Shown: positions 18,942-27,698 of the stretch, in pieces
How positions within the stretch are numbered: the first letter of the stretch is position 1
How the letters are laid out: every line of letters starts with the position of its first letter
NCBI GenBank assembly: GCA_036273715.1
Contig: DASUHB010000062.1
Location: 92,206 to 156,205, forward strand
DNA from: Gemmatimonadaceae bacterium
GTDB lineage: Bacteria; Gemmatimonadota; Gemmatimonadetes; Gemmatimonadales; Gemmatimonadaceae
Direction: 5' to 3'
DNA: 64,000 nucleotides
Notes under the pieces: generated by a model
Databases searched by the model: none
What the model saw: the letters and a program-made list of their open reading frames with translations, nothing else
Told to the model about the DNA's origin: nothing
Position numbers and translations under genes: made by a program

Positions 18942-20939
18942 GTGTCCGCGTCCGTCACCCGCCGCGCCTTTCTCGAGCGGAGTGGCGGCCTGATGCTCGG
19001 CGCCGGCGCGCTTGCGTTAGGCGTGGGGCGCGCGGCTGCCGGGGCGGACGAGATCTCGCTGGGCAACGATGCCATCTCGGCTATCTGGACCACAACCGGC
19101 GGCTCGCTGCGCCCGGCGCGTTTCACCGACGGCGTCAACAAGACCGCGCTGCCCGTGCCCGCGCAAGTCTTCACGCTTGCGTTCGCGGACAAGACCACGC
19201 TCGACGCGGCCGATATGCGCATTGCAGCGCCGCCGATCACCGAGGTGGTCGCAGGCGCGCCGGCCGCGTCGCGTGCCGCCGAGCGTGTAGGCGGCCGGAG
19301 GGTGACCGTGCGGCTGCGCGATGGCGGCGGCCGGATCGAGGCCGTGTGGCGCGCCGAGCTGCGCCACGGCAGCGCGTACATCCGCCAGGAGCTCGCGCTG
19401 CGGGCGTTAGGCAGCGACGTGCCGCTGCGCGCCGTGACGATGTACGCGGTGCGTGCGCCCAACGCGATGACGCCCGGCACCGTGCGCGGCACGCCGGTGG
19501 TGATCGGCAACGCCTACGTGGCGATCGAGCATCCGCTCGCCGACAATGTCGTGGACGGCGACGACGTGCGGTGCCGCGCCACGCGCACGTTGCCGCTCCG
19601 GCCGGGAACAACCTTCGACCTCAGCTGCGTCGTGGGCGTGACGCGTCCGGGGCAGCTGCGCCGCGATTTCCTGGCGTACGTCGAGCGCGAGCGCGCGCAC
19701 CCGTACCGGACGTTTCTGCACTACAACTCGTGGTACGACATCGGCTACTTCAACCGCTACAGCGAAGCCGATGCGTTGGGCGCGATCACTGCGTTAGGCG
19801 CCGAGCTCCACGAGCGGCGCGGGGTGACGCTCGACAGCTTTCTGTTCGACGACGGCTGGGACGACCCAACCACGCTGTGGCACTTCAACGCGGGCTTCCC
19901 GGACGGATTCACGAACGTCGCCGCGGCCACGCATCGCTATGGCGCGGCGCCCGGCGTGTGGCTCTCTCCCTGGGGCGGCTACGGGAAGCCGCGCCAGGAG
20001 CGGCTGGCGTACGGCAAGCAACACGGCTTCGAGACTAACGCAGATGGCTTCGCGCTGTCCGGCCCCATCTATTACAAGCGCTTCCGCGACACCTGCGTGG
20101 ACATGGTTCGCAGGTACGGCGTCAACCAGTTCAAGATCGACGGCACGGGCGACGCATCGAGCACGAGTCCCGGCAGTCCGTTCGACAGCGATTTCGACGC
20201 CGCGATTCATCTCATCGGCGAGCTGCGCGCGCTCGAGCCCGATCTTTACGTGAATCTCACGACCGGCACATATCCGTCGCCGTTCTGGCTGCGCTACGCC
20301 GACTCGATCTGGCGCGGCGGCGACGACCACGATTTCGCCGGCGTCGGGTCGTCGCGGCAGCGATGGATCACGTACCGAGACTCGGACACGTACGACCACG
20401 TCGTGCGCGCCGGCGCGCTCTTCCCGATGAACTCGCTCATGCTGCATGGAATGATTTACGCGAAGCAGGCGCACAACCTGATGACCGATCCGGGCAACGA
20501 TTTCCCGAGCGAAGTGCGCAGCTACTTCGGCACCGGCACGCAGCTGCAGGAAATGTACGTCACGCCGGCGCTCCTCTCATCTGGTGACTGGGACACGATC
20601 GCCGAATGCGCGAAGTGGTCGCGGGCCAACGCGGGGACACTCGTCGACACGCACTGGGTGGGCGGAGATCCGCAGCGGCTGGAGCCCTACGGTTGGGCAT
20701 CGTGGTCGGCGAGGAAGGGGATTCTCACGCTGCGCAATCCGTCGAACGCGGCGCAAAACATCGCAATCGATGTCGCGCAGGCCTTCGAGCTGCCGGATGG
20801 AGCGCCGCGGCGGTACGCTGGCGTTAGCCCATGGGCCGCCGACAGCGGGCGAGCGGCCCTCGAGCTTCGCGCCGGAGATGCGCATCGGTTTTCGCTTGGC
20901 CCGTTCGAGGTGCTGACACTCGAGTGCGCACCGCGATGA
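18942..20939 (+). CDS. Tat-exported clan GH-D glycosidase (alpha-galactosidase-like)
   Basis: Protein of about 665 residues with a twin-arginine signal peptide (TRRAFLERSGGLMLGAGALAL). An N-terminal beta domain precedes a TIM barrel with LHYNSWYDIGYFNRY, FLFDDGWDDPTTLWHF, VWLSPWGGYG, the probable nucleophile in QFKIDGTGD and a second acidic site in IWRGGDDHDF. This arrangement resembles GH36-type alpha-galactosidases, but it is a divergent member and the specificity is open. GTG 18942 is chosen because it begins directly before the Tat motif. The SSS symporter gene follows 9 bases later. Confidence 0.8.
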   Translation: MSASVTRRAFLERSGGLMLGAGALALGVGRAAAGADEISLGNDAISAIWTTTGGSLRPARFTDGVNKTALPVPAQVFTLAFADKTTLDAADMRIAAPPITEVVAGAPAASRAAERVGGRRVTVRLRDGGGRIEAVWRAELRHGSAYIRQELALRALGSDVPLRAVTMYAVRAPNAMTPGTVRGTPVVIGNAYVAIEHPLADNVVDGDDVRCRATRTLPLRPGTTFDLSCVVGVTRPGQLRRDFLAYVERERAHPYRTFLHYNSWYDIGYFNRYSEADALGAITALGAELHERRGVTLDSFLFDDGWDDPTTLWHFNAGFPDGFTNVAAATHRYGAAPGVWLSPWGGYGKPRQERLAYGKQHGFETNADGFALSGPIYYKRFRDTCVDMVRRYGVNQFKIDGTGDASSTSPGSPFDSDFDAAIHLIGELRALEPDLYVNLTTGTYPSPFWLRYADSIWRGGDDHDFAGVGSSRQRWITYRDSDTYDHVVRAGALFPMNSLMLHGMIYAKQAHNLMTDPGNDFPSEVRSYFGTGTQLQEMYVTPALLSSGDWDTIAECAKWSRANAGTLVDTHWVGGDPQRLEPYGWASWSARKGILTLRNPSNAAQNIAIDVAQAFELPDGAPRRYAGVSPWAADSGRAALELRAGDAHRFSLGPFEVLTLECAPR

Positions 20940-20948
20940 GCGTTTGAC

Positions 20949-23570
20949 GTGCGGCTCACCACGCTCGATTGGATCATCGTCGCGGTCAGCCTCGGCCTGT
21001 GCTACCTGCCGGCGTTCTTCTACATCCGGCGGTCGCAATCCGGGCTCGCTGAATTCTTTGCGTCGGGGCAGTCGGCGCCGTGGTGGCTCGTCGGCACGTC
21101 GATGGTCGCCACCACCTTCAGCACCGATACGCCTAACCTGGTCACGGACTTCGTGCGCTCGCACGGCGTGTCCTACAACTGGGTGTGGTGGGCCTTCCTC
21201 CTCACGGGAATGGCCACGGTGTTCTTCTATGCCCAACTGTGGCGCCGGTCGGGGGTGCTCACCGACCTCGAGTTCTACGAGCTGCGCTACGCGGGGAAAC
21301 CGGCCGCGCTCGTGCGCGGATTCCGCGCCGTCTATCTCGGGCTGTTCTTCAACATCATGATCATGTCGACGGTCACGCTCGCCGCGATCAAGATCGCGAA
21401 CGTGATGTTGGGGTGGGACCGGCTCGAAACGGTGGTGATTGCCGGCACGGCGTGCGTGCTCTTCGCGTCCATCTCCGGGCTGTGGGGTGTGCTCACCACC
21501 GATATGGTGCAGTTCGCGCTGGCGATGATCGGTGTGATTGCCGCGGCGGTGGTGGCGCTCCAGCAGCCACAGGTTGGCGGACTCACCGGCATGCTCACCA
21601 AGATCAGCCCGAAAACGCTCAACCTGCTGCCGGATTTTTCGGACACGTCGCTCACGTTGAGCGTGCTCGTCATCCCGCTCACCATCCAGTGGTGGTCGGT
21701 GTGGTATCCGGGTTCGGAGCCGGGCGGCGGCAGCTACATTGCCCAACGCATTCTCGCCTCGCGCAACGAGCGGCACGCGCTTGGCGCCACGCTCTGGTTC
21801 AACGTCGCCAACTACGCGCTCAGGCCATGGCCATGGATCATCGTTGCGCTGTGCTCGATGCTGGTCTTCCCGACGTTAGGCGACATCCACCGCGCGATGC
21901 CGCACGTCGAGCCGGCGCTCATCGGCAACGATCTTGCCTACCCGGCAATGCTCACGCTGTTGCCGGTGGGGATGAAGGGGCTCATCATTGCCGCGCTCTT
22001 CGCCGCGTATCGATCGACGATGGAGACCCATCTCAACTGGGGCTCGTCGTACCTGATCATCGATTTTTATCAGCGGTTCGTCGCTCCGGGGAAGAGCGAG
22101 CGGCATTATCTCTGGGCATCGCGGTCGCTCACCGCGATTCTGATGATCGCCGCGGGCGCGTTTACGCTGTTGCTGTCGACGGCGAGCGAGGCGTTTCAGC
22201 TGTTGTTGTCGGTGGGCGCTGGCACGGGTCTCATTTACTTGCTGCGATGGTATTGGTGGCGGGTCAACGCGTGGAGCGAGATCTCGGCGATGGTGTCGTC
22301 GTTCGCGGTCTCGATCGCGTTCTTCGCGGCGCGGAAGTTAGGCGCGCAGGTCGCCGATCCCGTGCCGCTGCTCGCGACCGTGGCGGTCACGACGGTGGTG
22401 TGGATCTCGGTCACGCTGCTCACCGCGCCGGCCGACGATGCGACGCTGCTCCGGTTCTACGAGCTCACGCGACCGTCGGGCCCGGGATGGAATAGAATCC
22501 GAGCGGCGTCTCGCATCGCTCCTTCGCCGGACAGTTTGCCGCAGATGATGCTCGGCTGGACCGCCGGCGTGGTCTTCGTGTACGCGGGGTTGTTCGGCAC
22601 CGGCAGTGTGGTATATGGGCGCCTAACGCAATCCGCCATCTGGCTGGTCGCGTTCGTGGTGAGCGGCGCGGTGCTGTGGCGCGTCGTGCGCCGTATCTGG
22701 TCGGCCGACCGCCCCAAGATGGCGGGCGCCGACACCTCGGCCGTGGCCGCCGAGCACGAGTGCACGAAGGCGGTGATCCTCGCGCGGGGGATGGGCACGC
22801 GCATGCGCGAAGCGGATGACGGCGTTGCGTTAGGCGTGGCCCAGGTAGCGGCGGCGGATGCCGGGGTGAAGGCAATGATTCCGGTCGGCCGGCCCTTTCT
22901 CGACTACGTGGTGAGCGCGCTCGCCGACGCCGGATTCACCGACGTGTGTCTCGTCGTCGCGCCGGAGTCCGATGCGATTCGCGAATACTACACGCGCACG
23001 GCGCCGCCCACGCGAGTGCGGATTGCGTTCGCCGTGCAGTCGGCGCCGATCGGAACGGCCGACGCGGTGCTCGCCGCGCACGACTTTACGCGGGGCGAGC
23101 CGTTCGTGGTGCTCAACGCCGACAACTACTATCCTGTCGAGGCGCTGGCACGCCTGCGGACCACGCGCGGACCGGCGGCGATCGGGTTCTCGCGCGATGG
23201 TCTGCTGCGCGACGGCTCCATTCCGGCGGAGCGCATCGCCGCGTACGCGATGCTGGACGTCGCGACGGATGGCACGCTGCGCCGGGTGATCGAGAAGCCC
23301 GATGCCGCGGCGTACGCGCGACTCGATCGCTCGCTCCCGGTGAGCATGAATGTGTGGCGACTGACGTCCGAGTTTTTCCGCGCCTGTCGCGACGTGCAGC
23401 CCTCGCCGCGCGGCGAGCTCGAGTTGCCGCTCGCGGTCCAGTACGCCATCGATGTGTTAGGCATGCGGTTCTCGGTGGTTCCTGTGGACGGGCCGGTGCT
23501 CGACCTTTCGCGCCGCTCGGACATTCCGCGCGTGGCGGCCGCGCTCGCGAGCGTGGACGTGACGCCGTAG
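20949..23570 (+). CDS. Sodium/solute symporter fused to a sugar-phosphate nucleotidyltransferase
   Basis: Protein of 873 residues in one frame. Residues 1-590 are an SSS-family symporter with 13-14 hydrophobic segments (FASGQSAPWWLVGTSMVATTFSTDTPN, WWSVWYPGSEPGGGSYIAQR). From about residue 604 a cytoplasmic NTP-transferase domain begins: AVILARGMGTRMRE (nucleotide loop), KAMIPVGRPFLDYVVSAL, VVLNADNYY (metal site), VIEKPD. The domain would join a sugar-1-phosphate to a nucleotide. Together with the GHMP kinase at 30629 it would complete import, phosphorylation and activation of a galactose-like sugar. I see no frameshift at the junction, so the fusion looks real. Confidence 0.88.
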   Translation: MRLTTLDWIIVAVSLGLCYLPAFFYIRRSQSGLAEFFASGQSAPWWLVGTSMVATTFSTDTPNLVTDFVRSHGVSYNWVWWAFLLTGMATVFFYAQLWRRSGVLTDLEFYELRYAGKPAALVRGFRAVYLGLFFNIMIMSTVTLAAIKIANVMLGWDRLETVVIAGTACVLFASISGLWGVLTTDMVQFALAMIGVIAAAVVALQQPQVGGLTGMLTKISPKTLNLLPDFSDTSLTLSVLVIPLTIQWWSVWYPGSEPGGGSYIAQRILASRNERHALGATLWFNVANYALRPWPWIIVALCSMLVFPTLGDIHRAMPHVEPALIGNDLAYPAMLTLLPVGMKGLIIAALFAAYRSTMETHLNWGSSYLIIDFYQRFVAPGKSERHYLWASRSLTAILMIAAGAFTLLLSTASEAFQLLLSVGAGTGLIYLLRWYWWRVNAWSEISAMVSSFAVSIAFFAARKLGAQVADPVPLLATVAVTTVVWISVTLLTAPADDATLLRFYELTRPSGPGWNRIRAASRIAPSPDSLPQMMLGWTAGVVFVYAGLFGTGSVVYGRLTQSAIWLVAFVVSGAVLWRVVRRIWSADRPKMAGADTSAVAAEHECTKAVILARGMGTRMREADDGVALGVAQVAAADAGVKAMIPVGRPFLDYVVSALADAGFTDVCLVVAPESDAIREYYTRTAPPTRVRIAFAVQSAPIGTADAVLAAHDFTRGEPFVVLNADNYYPVEALARLRTTRGPAAIGFSRDGLLRDGSIPAERIAAYAMLDVATDGTLRRVIEKPDAAAYARLDRSLPVSMNVWRLTSEFFRACRDVQPSPRGELELPLAVQYAIDVLGMRFSVVPVDGPVLDLSRRSDIPRVAAALASVDVTP

Positions 23571-23645
23571 CCTGGGACGCCCTGGGGTTTGAGCGGAAAT
23601 GATTTGATGATGGCGCCGAGCGCGGTCGAGCCATCGTGTGGCGGC

Positions 23646-24656
23646 ATGACGCCTCCTCGCATTCCAGATTCGCAGCTCAGCGCGGCGCCCGATTCGGCGC
23701 GTCGCTTTCGATTCATGGAGATGGTGCGGCGCAGGATGCGCGAGCGCCGATACAGTCCGCGGACGGAGGCAGCATACTGCCACTGGATCGTGGCGTACAT
23801 CCGCTTTCACGGCCGACGACATCCCCGAGAGCTGAGCGCCGAATGCGTGCGTCAGTTTCTCTCGCACCTTGCCGTCGAGCAGCGCGTGGCGGCCAGCACA
23901 CAGAACCAGGCGTTGGCTGCCTTGGTCTTCCTGTACGAGGCCGTGCTGCACACACCGCTGCCGCGCGTCGACGGAATCACGCCTGCGCGCCGAACACGGT
24001 TCCTGCCGGTGGTGCTTTCACCGAGAGAAGTGAAGCTTATCCTGCGCCGTCTCCATGGCGACGCGCAACTTTGCGCATTGCTGATGTACGGCAGCGGTCT
24101 GCGTCTAACCGAATGTGTCTCTTTGCGGGTGAAGGACATCGATCTCGATCGCGGCGAGATCGTGGTTCGTCAGGGAAAGGGAAGGAAGGATCGGCGCACG
24201 CCGCTGGCGGAAGTGACTCGACCGCTTCTCGCGCGGCGTCTTCGAGACGGATTGGGAGTGTTCCGGCGTGACCGGAAAGCCGGTGTCAAAGTGGACGGGG
24301 TGAGCGTCTCGTACCTGCGAAAGGATCCGAACGCGGACGCGTCGTGGAGCTGGTGGTACGCGTTCCCGGCGACGCGGACGTTTGTTGACTCAGACGGAGC
24401 CCGTCGTCGTCATCATCTCCATCCCACCGTCGTGCAGCGAGCGTTCAAGCGGGCCGTGAACGAGCTCGGCCTGGTCAAGCGTGCGACGTGCCACAGCCTT
24501 CGTCACTCGTTCGCGACGCATCTACTCGAGTCGGGTTCGGATATCCGCACGGTGCAGAAGTTGCTCGGCCACGCGAGTGTGCAGATGACGATGCGGTACA
24601 CGCACGTGCTGAATCGCGGTGGACTTGGCGTTCGGAGCCCCGCCGATCGCCTCTAG
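23646..24656 (+). CDS. intI: Integron integrase IntI
   Basis: Tyrosine recombinase of about 336 residues that joins attI and attC sites. Catalytic residues are in MYGSGLRLTECVSLRVKDID (Arg), CHSLRHSFATHLL (His-x-x-Arg), LLGHASVQMTMRYTHV (His and nucleophile Tyr). The insertion unique to IntI is present (WSWWYAFPATRTFVDSD, then RRHHLHPTVVQRAFKRAV), and the C-terminus LNRGGLGVRSPADRL is typical. The frame is open from 23589; ATG 23646 gives the usual length. Unlike classical integrons, the gene points toward its cassettes, so attI lies beyond its 3' end. No heptamer copies lie inside it. Confidence 0.95.
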   Translation: MTPPRIPDSQLSAAPDSARRFRFMEMVRRRMRERRYSPRTEAAYCHWIVAYIRFHGRRHPRELSAECVRQFLSHLAVEQRVAASTQNQALAALVFLYEAVLHTPLPRVDGITPARRTRFLPVVLSPREVKLILRRLHGDAQLCALLMYGSGLRLTECVSLRVKDIDLDRGEIVVRQGKGRKDRRTPLAEVTRPLLARRLRDGLGVFRRDRKAGVKVDGVSVSYLRKDPNADASWSWWYAFPATRTFVDSDGARRRHHLHPTVVQRAFKRAVNELGLVKRATCHSLRHSFATHLLESGSDIRTVQKLLGHASVQMTMRYTHVLNRGGLGVRSPADRL

Positions 24657-24840
24657 CGCTCCCACCGACGCTCGGCGCTTTTTTCACCACCGCGTTGATT
24701 CTTTCGCGCGGCTTCGCAGCCTAACTATCGGCGCACGCTTTCTTGAACGCCTCTAACTGCTGATCAGCCAACTCGATCACGTTGCAGTCGGCCTCCGTGC
24801 GTATATTTAGGCAGCGGAGCCTTGCGGCATAAGCAAAAAG
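24657..24840. other. Intergenic stretch between intI and attI
   Basis: No gene seen. GGCGC followed by TTTTTT at 24674-24684 may be a weak terminator for intI. A lone GCCTAAC at 24719-24725 has no matching partner within normal attC distance and may be a relic half-site. Confidence 0.5.
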
Positions 24841-24909
24841 TCCGCAGCATAACGCAGTTGCGTAAGACAATCGACAACTTTGACACGCAGCAGGGATATA
24901 TAGTTAGGC
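24841..24909 (+). other. attI: Probable integron attI site
   Basis: The first GTTAGGC on the cassette side of intI is at 24903-24909, 34 bases before the first cassette gene. It is preceded by ACGCAGCAGGG (24884-24894), which also precedes the core in the class 1 attI site. Cassette insertion would occur between G24903 and T24904. The exact left boundary cannot be seen. Confidence 0.65.
24880..24904 (+). promoter_or_regulatory. Candidate cassette promoter inside attI
   Basis: A perfect -35 hexamer TTGACA lies at 24880-24885 and AT-rich TATATAGT at 24897-24904, reading toward the cassettes. The spacing (11-15 bases) is shorter than the usual 17, so activity is uncertain. Confidence 0.35.
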
Positions 24910-24934
24910 CGTAACATACGCAGGATCGGCACGC

Positions 24935-25726
24935 ATGGCGTGTTGTGCGTCAGCCACAGCGGACGCTATGACTCCTCTGAATGGTATTCGTGTTCTAATA
25001 ACCGGCGCCACGAGTGGCCTCGGCGCGGCGATGGCGACGGCCCTCGCCGCCGCCGGTGCGCGTGTCCTGGTGACGGGCCGCAACGAGGAGCGCGCCGCCG
25101 CTGTTGCGCGCGCCCTCCGGCCCGGCGCGGTCTCGTCGGCATTGGATGTCCGGAACGAGCACTCGGTGGCCGCGTGCGTCGCGCGCGCGACCGAGGCCTG
25201 GGGCGGTATCGACATGCTGGTGAACAACGCTGGGATCGGCATGCGGACAGTCAATCCGCGCTTTCTGACCGAGCCCCAGCCGTTTTGGGAGGTGACGCCA
25301 GCCGGCTTCCGCGACGTCATGGAGACGAAGGTTGTCGGCTGCTTTCTGATGGCGCGCGCGATAGTGCCAATGATGCTCCAACAGGGCGGCGGGCGTGTGG
25401 TGAATATCTCGATGAATGAGGAGACGATGATCCGCCGCGGCTTCGTGCCGTATGGGCCAGCTGGGGCTGGCGTCGAGGCACTATCGCGCGTGATGGCGGC
25501 TGACCTCGCGGAGACATCCGTGACAGTCAATATGCTTCTTCCCGGTGGGCGCGGGACGGACACGGGGATGGTGCCCGACGACGTCCCTGCAAACGTTCGC
25601 GCGCGCCTGCTGGACCCAGCGGTGATGGGCCCGCCGATTGTATGGCTCGCGTCGGACCGTGCCGCAGGCGTCCATGACCGGCGCATCGTTGCGAATGAGT
25701 TCGACCCCGCCGCGTTCCGGCCGTGA
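24935..25726 (+). CDS. Cassette gene: short-chain dehydrogenase/reductase lacking the YxxxK lysine
   Basis: Classical SDR of about 263 residues. The cofactor motif VLITGATSGLGAAMA, the NNAG motif (MLVNNAGIGM) and the catalytic serine (VVNISMNEET) are present. The catalytic Tyr occurs in VPYGPAGAGVEAL, but the position four residues on, normally Lys, is Gly. The enzyme may therefore be inactive or use another mechanism. ATG 24935 has AGGA upstream; ATG 24968, which begins closer to the fold, is an alternative. First cassette after attI. Confidence 0.85.
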   Translation: MACCASATADAMTPLNGIRVLITGATSGLGAAMATALAAAGARVLVTGRNEERAAAVARALRPGAVSSALDVRNEHSVAACVARATEAWGGIDMLVNNAGIGMRTVNPRFLTEPQPFWEVTPAGFRDVMETKVVGCFLMARAIVPMMLQQGGGRVVNISMNEETMIRRGFVPYGPAGAGVEALSRVMAADLAETSVTVNMLLPGGRGTDTGMVPDDVPANVRARLLDPAVMGPPIVWLASDRAAGVHDRRIVANEFDPAAFRP

Positions 25727-25770
25727 GCCCGGCCGACACTGTGCGTTCCGCCGCCAGCTTCGCGCCTGCG

Positions 25771-25868
25771 GCCTAACAAACGTTGCAGCTGACGAACGAT
25801 TGAAGGATTGCGCATGCTTCGCATGCGCTCTTATTTGACTCGTTCGCAGCTGAACTTGGGCGTTAAAT
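25771..25868 (+). repeat. attC: attC site 1
   Basis: 98 bases. R'' is GCCTAAC (25771-25777) and R' is GTTAAAT (25862-25868), which fits GTTRRRY. Inside, GTTGCAGCTGACGAACG on the left pairs with CGTTCGCAGCTGAAC on the right, leaving unpaired bases as expected of attC. The central GCGCATGCTTCGCATGCGC is an additional hairpin. Confidence 0.92.
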
Positions 25869-25902
25869 CACACACGCATCCTATGCAGATCAACGATCTC
25901 GC

Positions 25903-26699
25903 ATGACGCCGTCAAGTACCCTTGATGAGCTCCTCGCTCATTTGGAGACGATGCTCCGGACGAGCACTTATGCCGACGCAACCGGCAACGGCCTCCTCGT
26001 CCGCGGTCGCTCGCCCGTCCGGTGCATTGGGGCCGCGCTCAATACATCGTTCGCCACCATCGACGCCGCGATTGAAGGCGGGGTCGATTGCCTCTTCGTC
26101 CATCACGCGCCATGGGCCTCCATCGATCTCGATCTCCATGCGCCGAAGCTCGAGCGTCTGAGGCGGGCGGGAATCTCTCGCTCTACGCGGCGCACGAAGC
26201 CCTTGATCGTGCGGCTACTCCTAGTGTCGGCTCCGTTCTCGCGCGGCTCGTCGATCTCACCATCGAGCGCGAAGGCCAGGATGATCTCATCGTCGGCTTG
26301 GCGCCGTCAATGACGTTCGATGCTTGGACGGCTCTCGTTGCGGAACGCCTGATAACCCCGGTGCGTGCGTGGCCCAACGCCTCCGACTTCCAGCGCGTTG
26401 CCGTCGCCCCTGGAGGGGGCGGCAGCACAGCGTACCTGGCCCAAGCCATGGCGCTGGGGTGTGACACCTTCTTCACTGGCGAAGGCTCGCTCTACACCGA
26501 ACTCTTTGCGCGCGAGCAGCGGCTGTCCCTCGTTCTCGCGTCGCACAATGCGACGGAGTTTCCAGGCGTGTGCCACTTTGTAGAATCGGTCGCGGCGGCG
26601 CTCGGGCTTGAGTACCGAGAGATACGAGAGGCCGCGTTTATAACCGGCGGTGGCCAAGCCCCGATCGAACATGGTCGCCTGTCACCTAACGAAGGCTGA
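25903..26699 (+). pseudogene. Cassette gene: Nif3-family metal-binding protein, frameshifted
   Basis: Two overlapping frames together give a complete Nif3/YbgI-like protein (about 265 residues). The first part (from 25903) has DELLAHLETMLRTSTYADAT and the metal motif FVHHAPWASIDLDL. After about 26165 the reading must move to the other frame: SLYAAHEALDRA, then GCDTFFTGEGSLYTELFAREQ and LASHNATEFPGVCHF carrying the other metal ligands. One missing base near 26160-26180 explains it. All motifs survive, so the break is recent or a sequence error. The stop TGA (26697-26699) lies inside attC site 2. Confidence 0.8.
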
Positions 26700-26778
26700 A
26701 CCTGCCGGGCGAGCGAGTGATTGCCTCGCTCGGGTCGGCTCGTTATGATTCGCCCGCGGGTTCGATCGGGCGTTAGGC
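26684..26778 (+). repeat. attC: attC site 2
   Basis: 95 bases. R'' is ACCTAAC (26684-26690), inside the last codons of the Nif3 gene; R' is GTTAGGC (26772-26778). CTGAACCTGCCGGGCG on the left pairs with CGCCCGCGGGTTCGAT on the right with bulges. Confidence 0.9.
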
Positions 26779-26810
26779 TGACACCTAGACGAGAGAATCG
26801 CCAGCTGCCG

Positions 26811-27554
26811 GTGCCACCAGAGGGCCTTCGCGTAGCGGTCGGACCGTTCGCCGATGCGGAAACCTTTCTCCAATCGGGAAGGGAGACCCTGGCGCTGCTA
26901 ACTTCCCTCTGCGAACTCCGCCCCGATCACGCGGTGCTCGATGTCGGCTGCGGTAGTGGGCGGGTCGCGCTCCCGTTAACCGAATATCTTTCGCACTCCG
27001 GTAGCTACGTCGGCTTCGATCCGGTCGCTGGGCTAATTCAGTGGTGCCACACTCACATCACAGCGCAATATCCAAACTTCCATTTCAGGCACGTCGATGT
27101 CCACAATGCCTCCTACCATCCGGAAGGGAGGTGGCCGGCCGCGGCGATTCGATTCCCCTGCGAACCGGGAAGTGTCGATGTCGCCCTATTGAGTTCCGTG
27201 TTCACGCATCTCCTCCCAGAGGATGTCGCAGCGTACGTTAGAGAACTCCGGCGTGTCCTGCGACCCGGCGGCCGGTGTCTGGTCAGCTACCTCTTGATGA
27301 ACGACGAGGCGCGCGCGGCTGTCGAAGCGGAAACGACCATCTTTGATCTGCAGTACCGGCACGGGCCGTATGTAAGCTTCTCGCGGGAGCACCCGACGGA
27401 AGGCTTGGCCTACGACGAAGTTTACGCCTTGAAGACCCTGCGTGAGGCGGGGCTGGCGATCGAAACCGTACGCTACGGCACGTGGCGTCACATCCATAGT
27501 TTCGCGGTCGAACATGATTGGGTGGTCGCCCGCAAGCCGATTTCCGCGGCCTAA
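26811..27554 (+). CDS. Cassette gene: class I SAM-dependent methyltransferase
   Basis: Rossmann-fold methyltransferase of about 247 residues. Motif I is VLDVGCGSGRVALPL; then YVGFDPVAGLIQWC, the acidic-loop region SVDVALLSSVFTHLLPEDVAAYVRELRRVLRPGGRCLVSYLL (motif IV to post-motif region), and a C-terminal beta strand GTWRHIHSFAVEHDWVVARK. The substrate is unknown. The frame is open through attC site 2, but GTG 26811 is the first start past the site. The stop TAA is part of the R'' of attC 3. Confidence 0.85.
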   Translation: MPPEGLRVAVGPFADAETFLQSGRETLALLTSLCELRPDHAVLDVGCGSGRVALPLTEYLSHSGSYVGFDPVAGLIQWCHTHITAQYPNFHFRHVDVHNASYHPEGRWPAAAIRFPCEPGSVDVALLSSVFTHLLPEDVAAYVRELRRVLRPGGRCLVSYLLMNDEARAAVEAETTIFDLQYRHGPYVSFSREHPTEGLAYDEVYALKTLREAGLAIETVRYGTWRHIHSFAVEHDWVVARKPISAA

Positions 27555-27683
27555 CGAATTGCTGAAGCGGATGAGTGCGACTAATGCGGAAGTCATCAGT
27601 GCTCGGTGCCTGGCGGGTACCGTGATTGGTCAGCATCATCGTGCTCGTGGGCTGGCCGCTCAGCGCTTAGCTCGGCGTTAGGC
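27549..27683 (+). repeat. attC: attC site 3
   Basis: 135 bases, the longest site here. R'' GCCTAAC (27549-27555) holds the methyltransferase stop; R' is GTTAGGC (27677-27683). GCTGAAGCGG on the left pairs with CCGCTCAGC on the right. Confidence 0.88.
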
Positions 27684-27698
27684 CTCAAACGGTACGCC

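Noticed and set aside
18915..18942. TTG at 18915 as start of the GH-D gene
   Set aside because: It would overlap the GH35 start codon, and the Tat signal begins well with the GTG at 18942.
17060..19510. Minus-strand frame of 816 residues
   Set aside because: Out of frame with the GH35 gene and antisense to the GH-D gene; composition is not protein-like.
24719..24725. GCCTAAC just after intI as the start of an attC
   Set aside because: The only right-hand partner is 184 bases away at attI and the inner bases do not pair; kept as a possible relic only.
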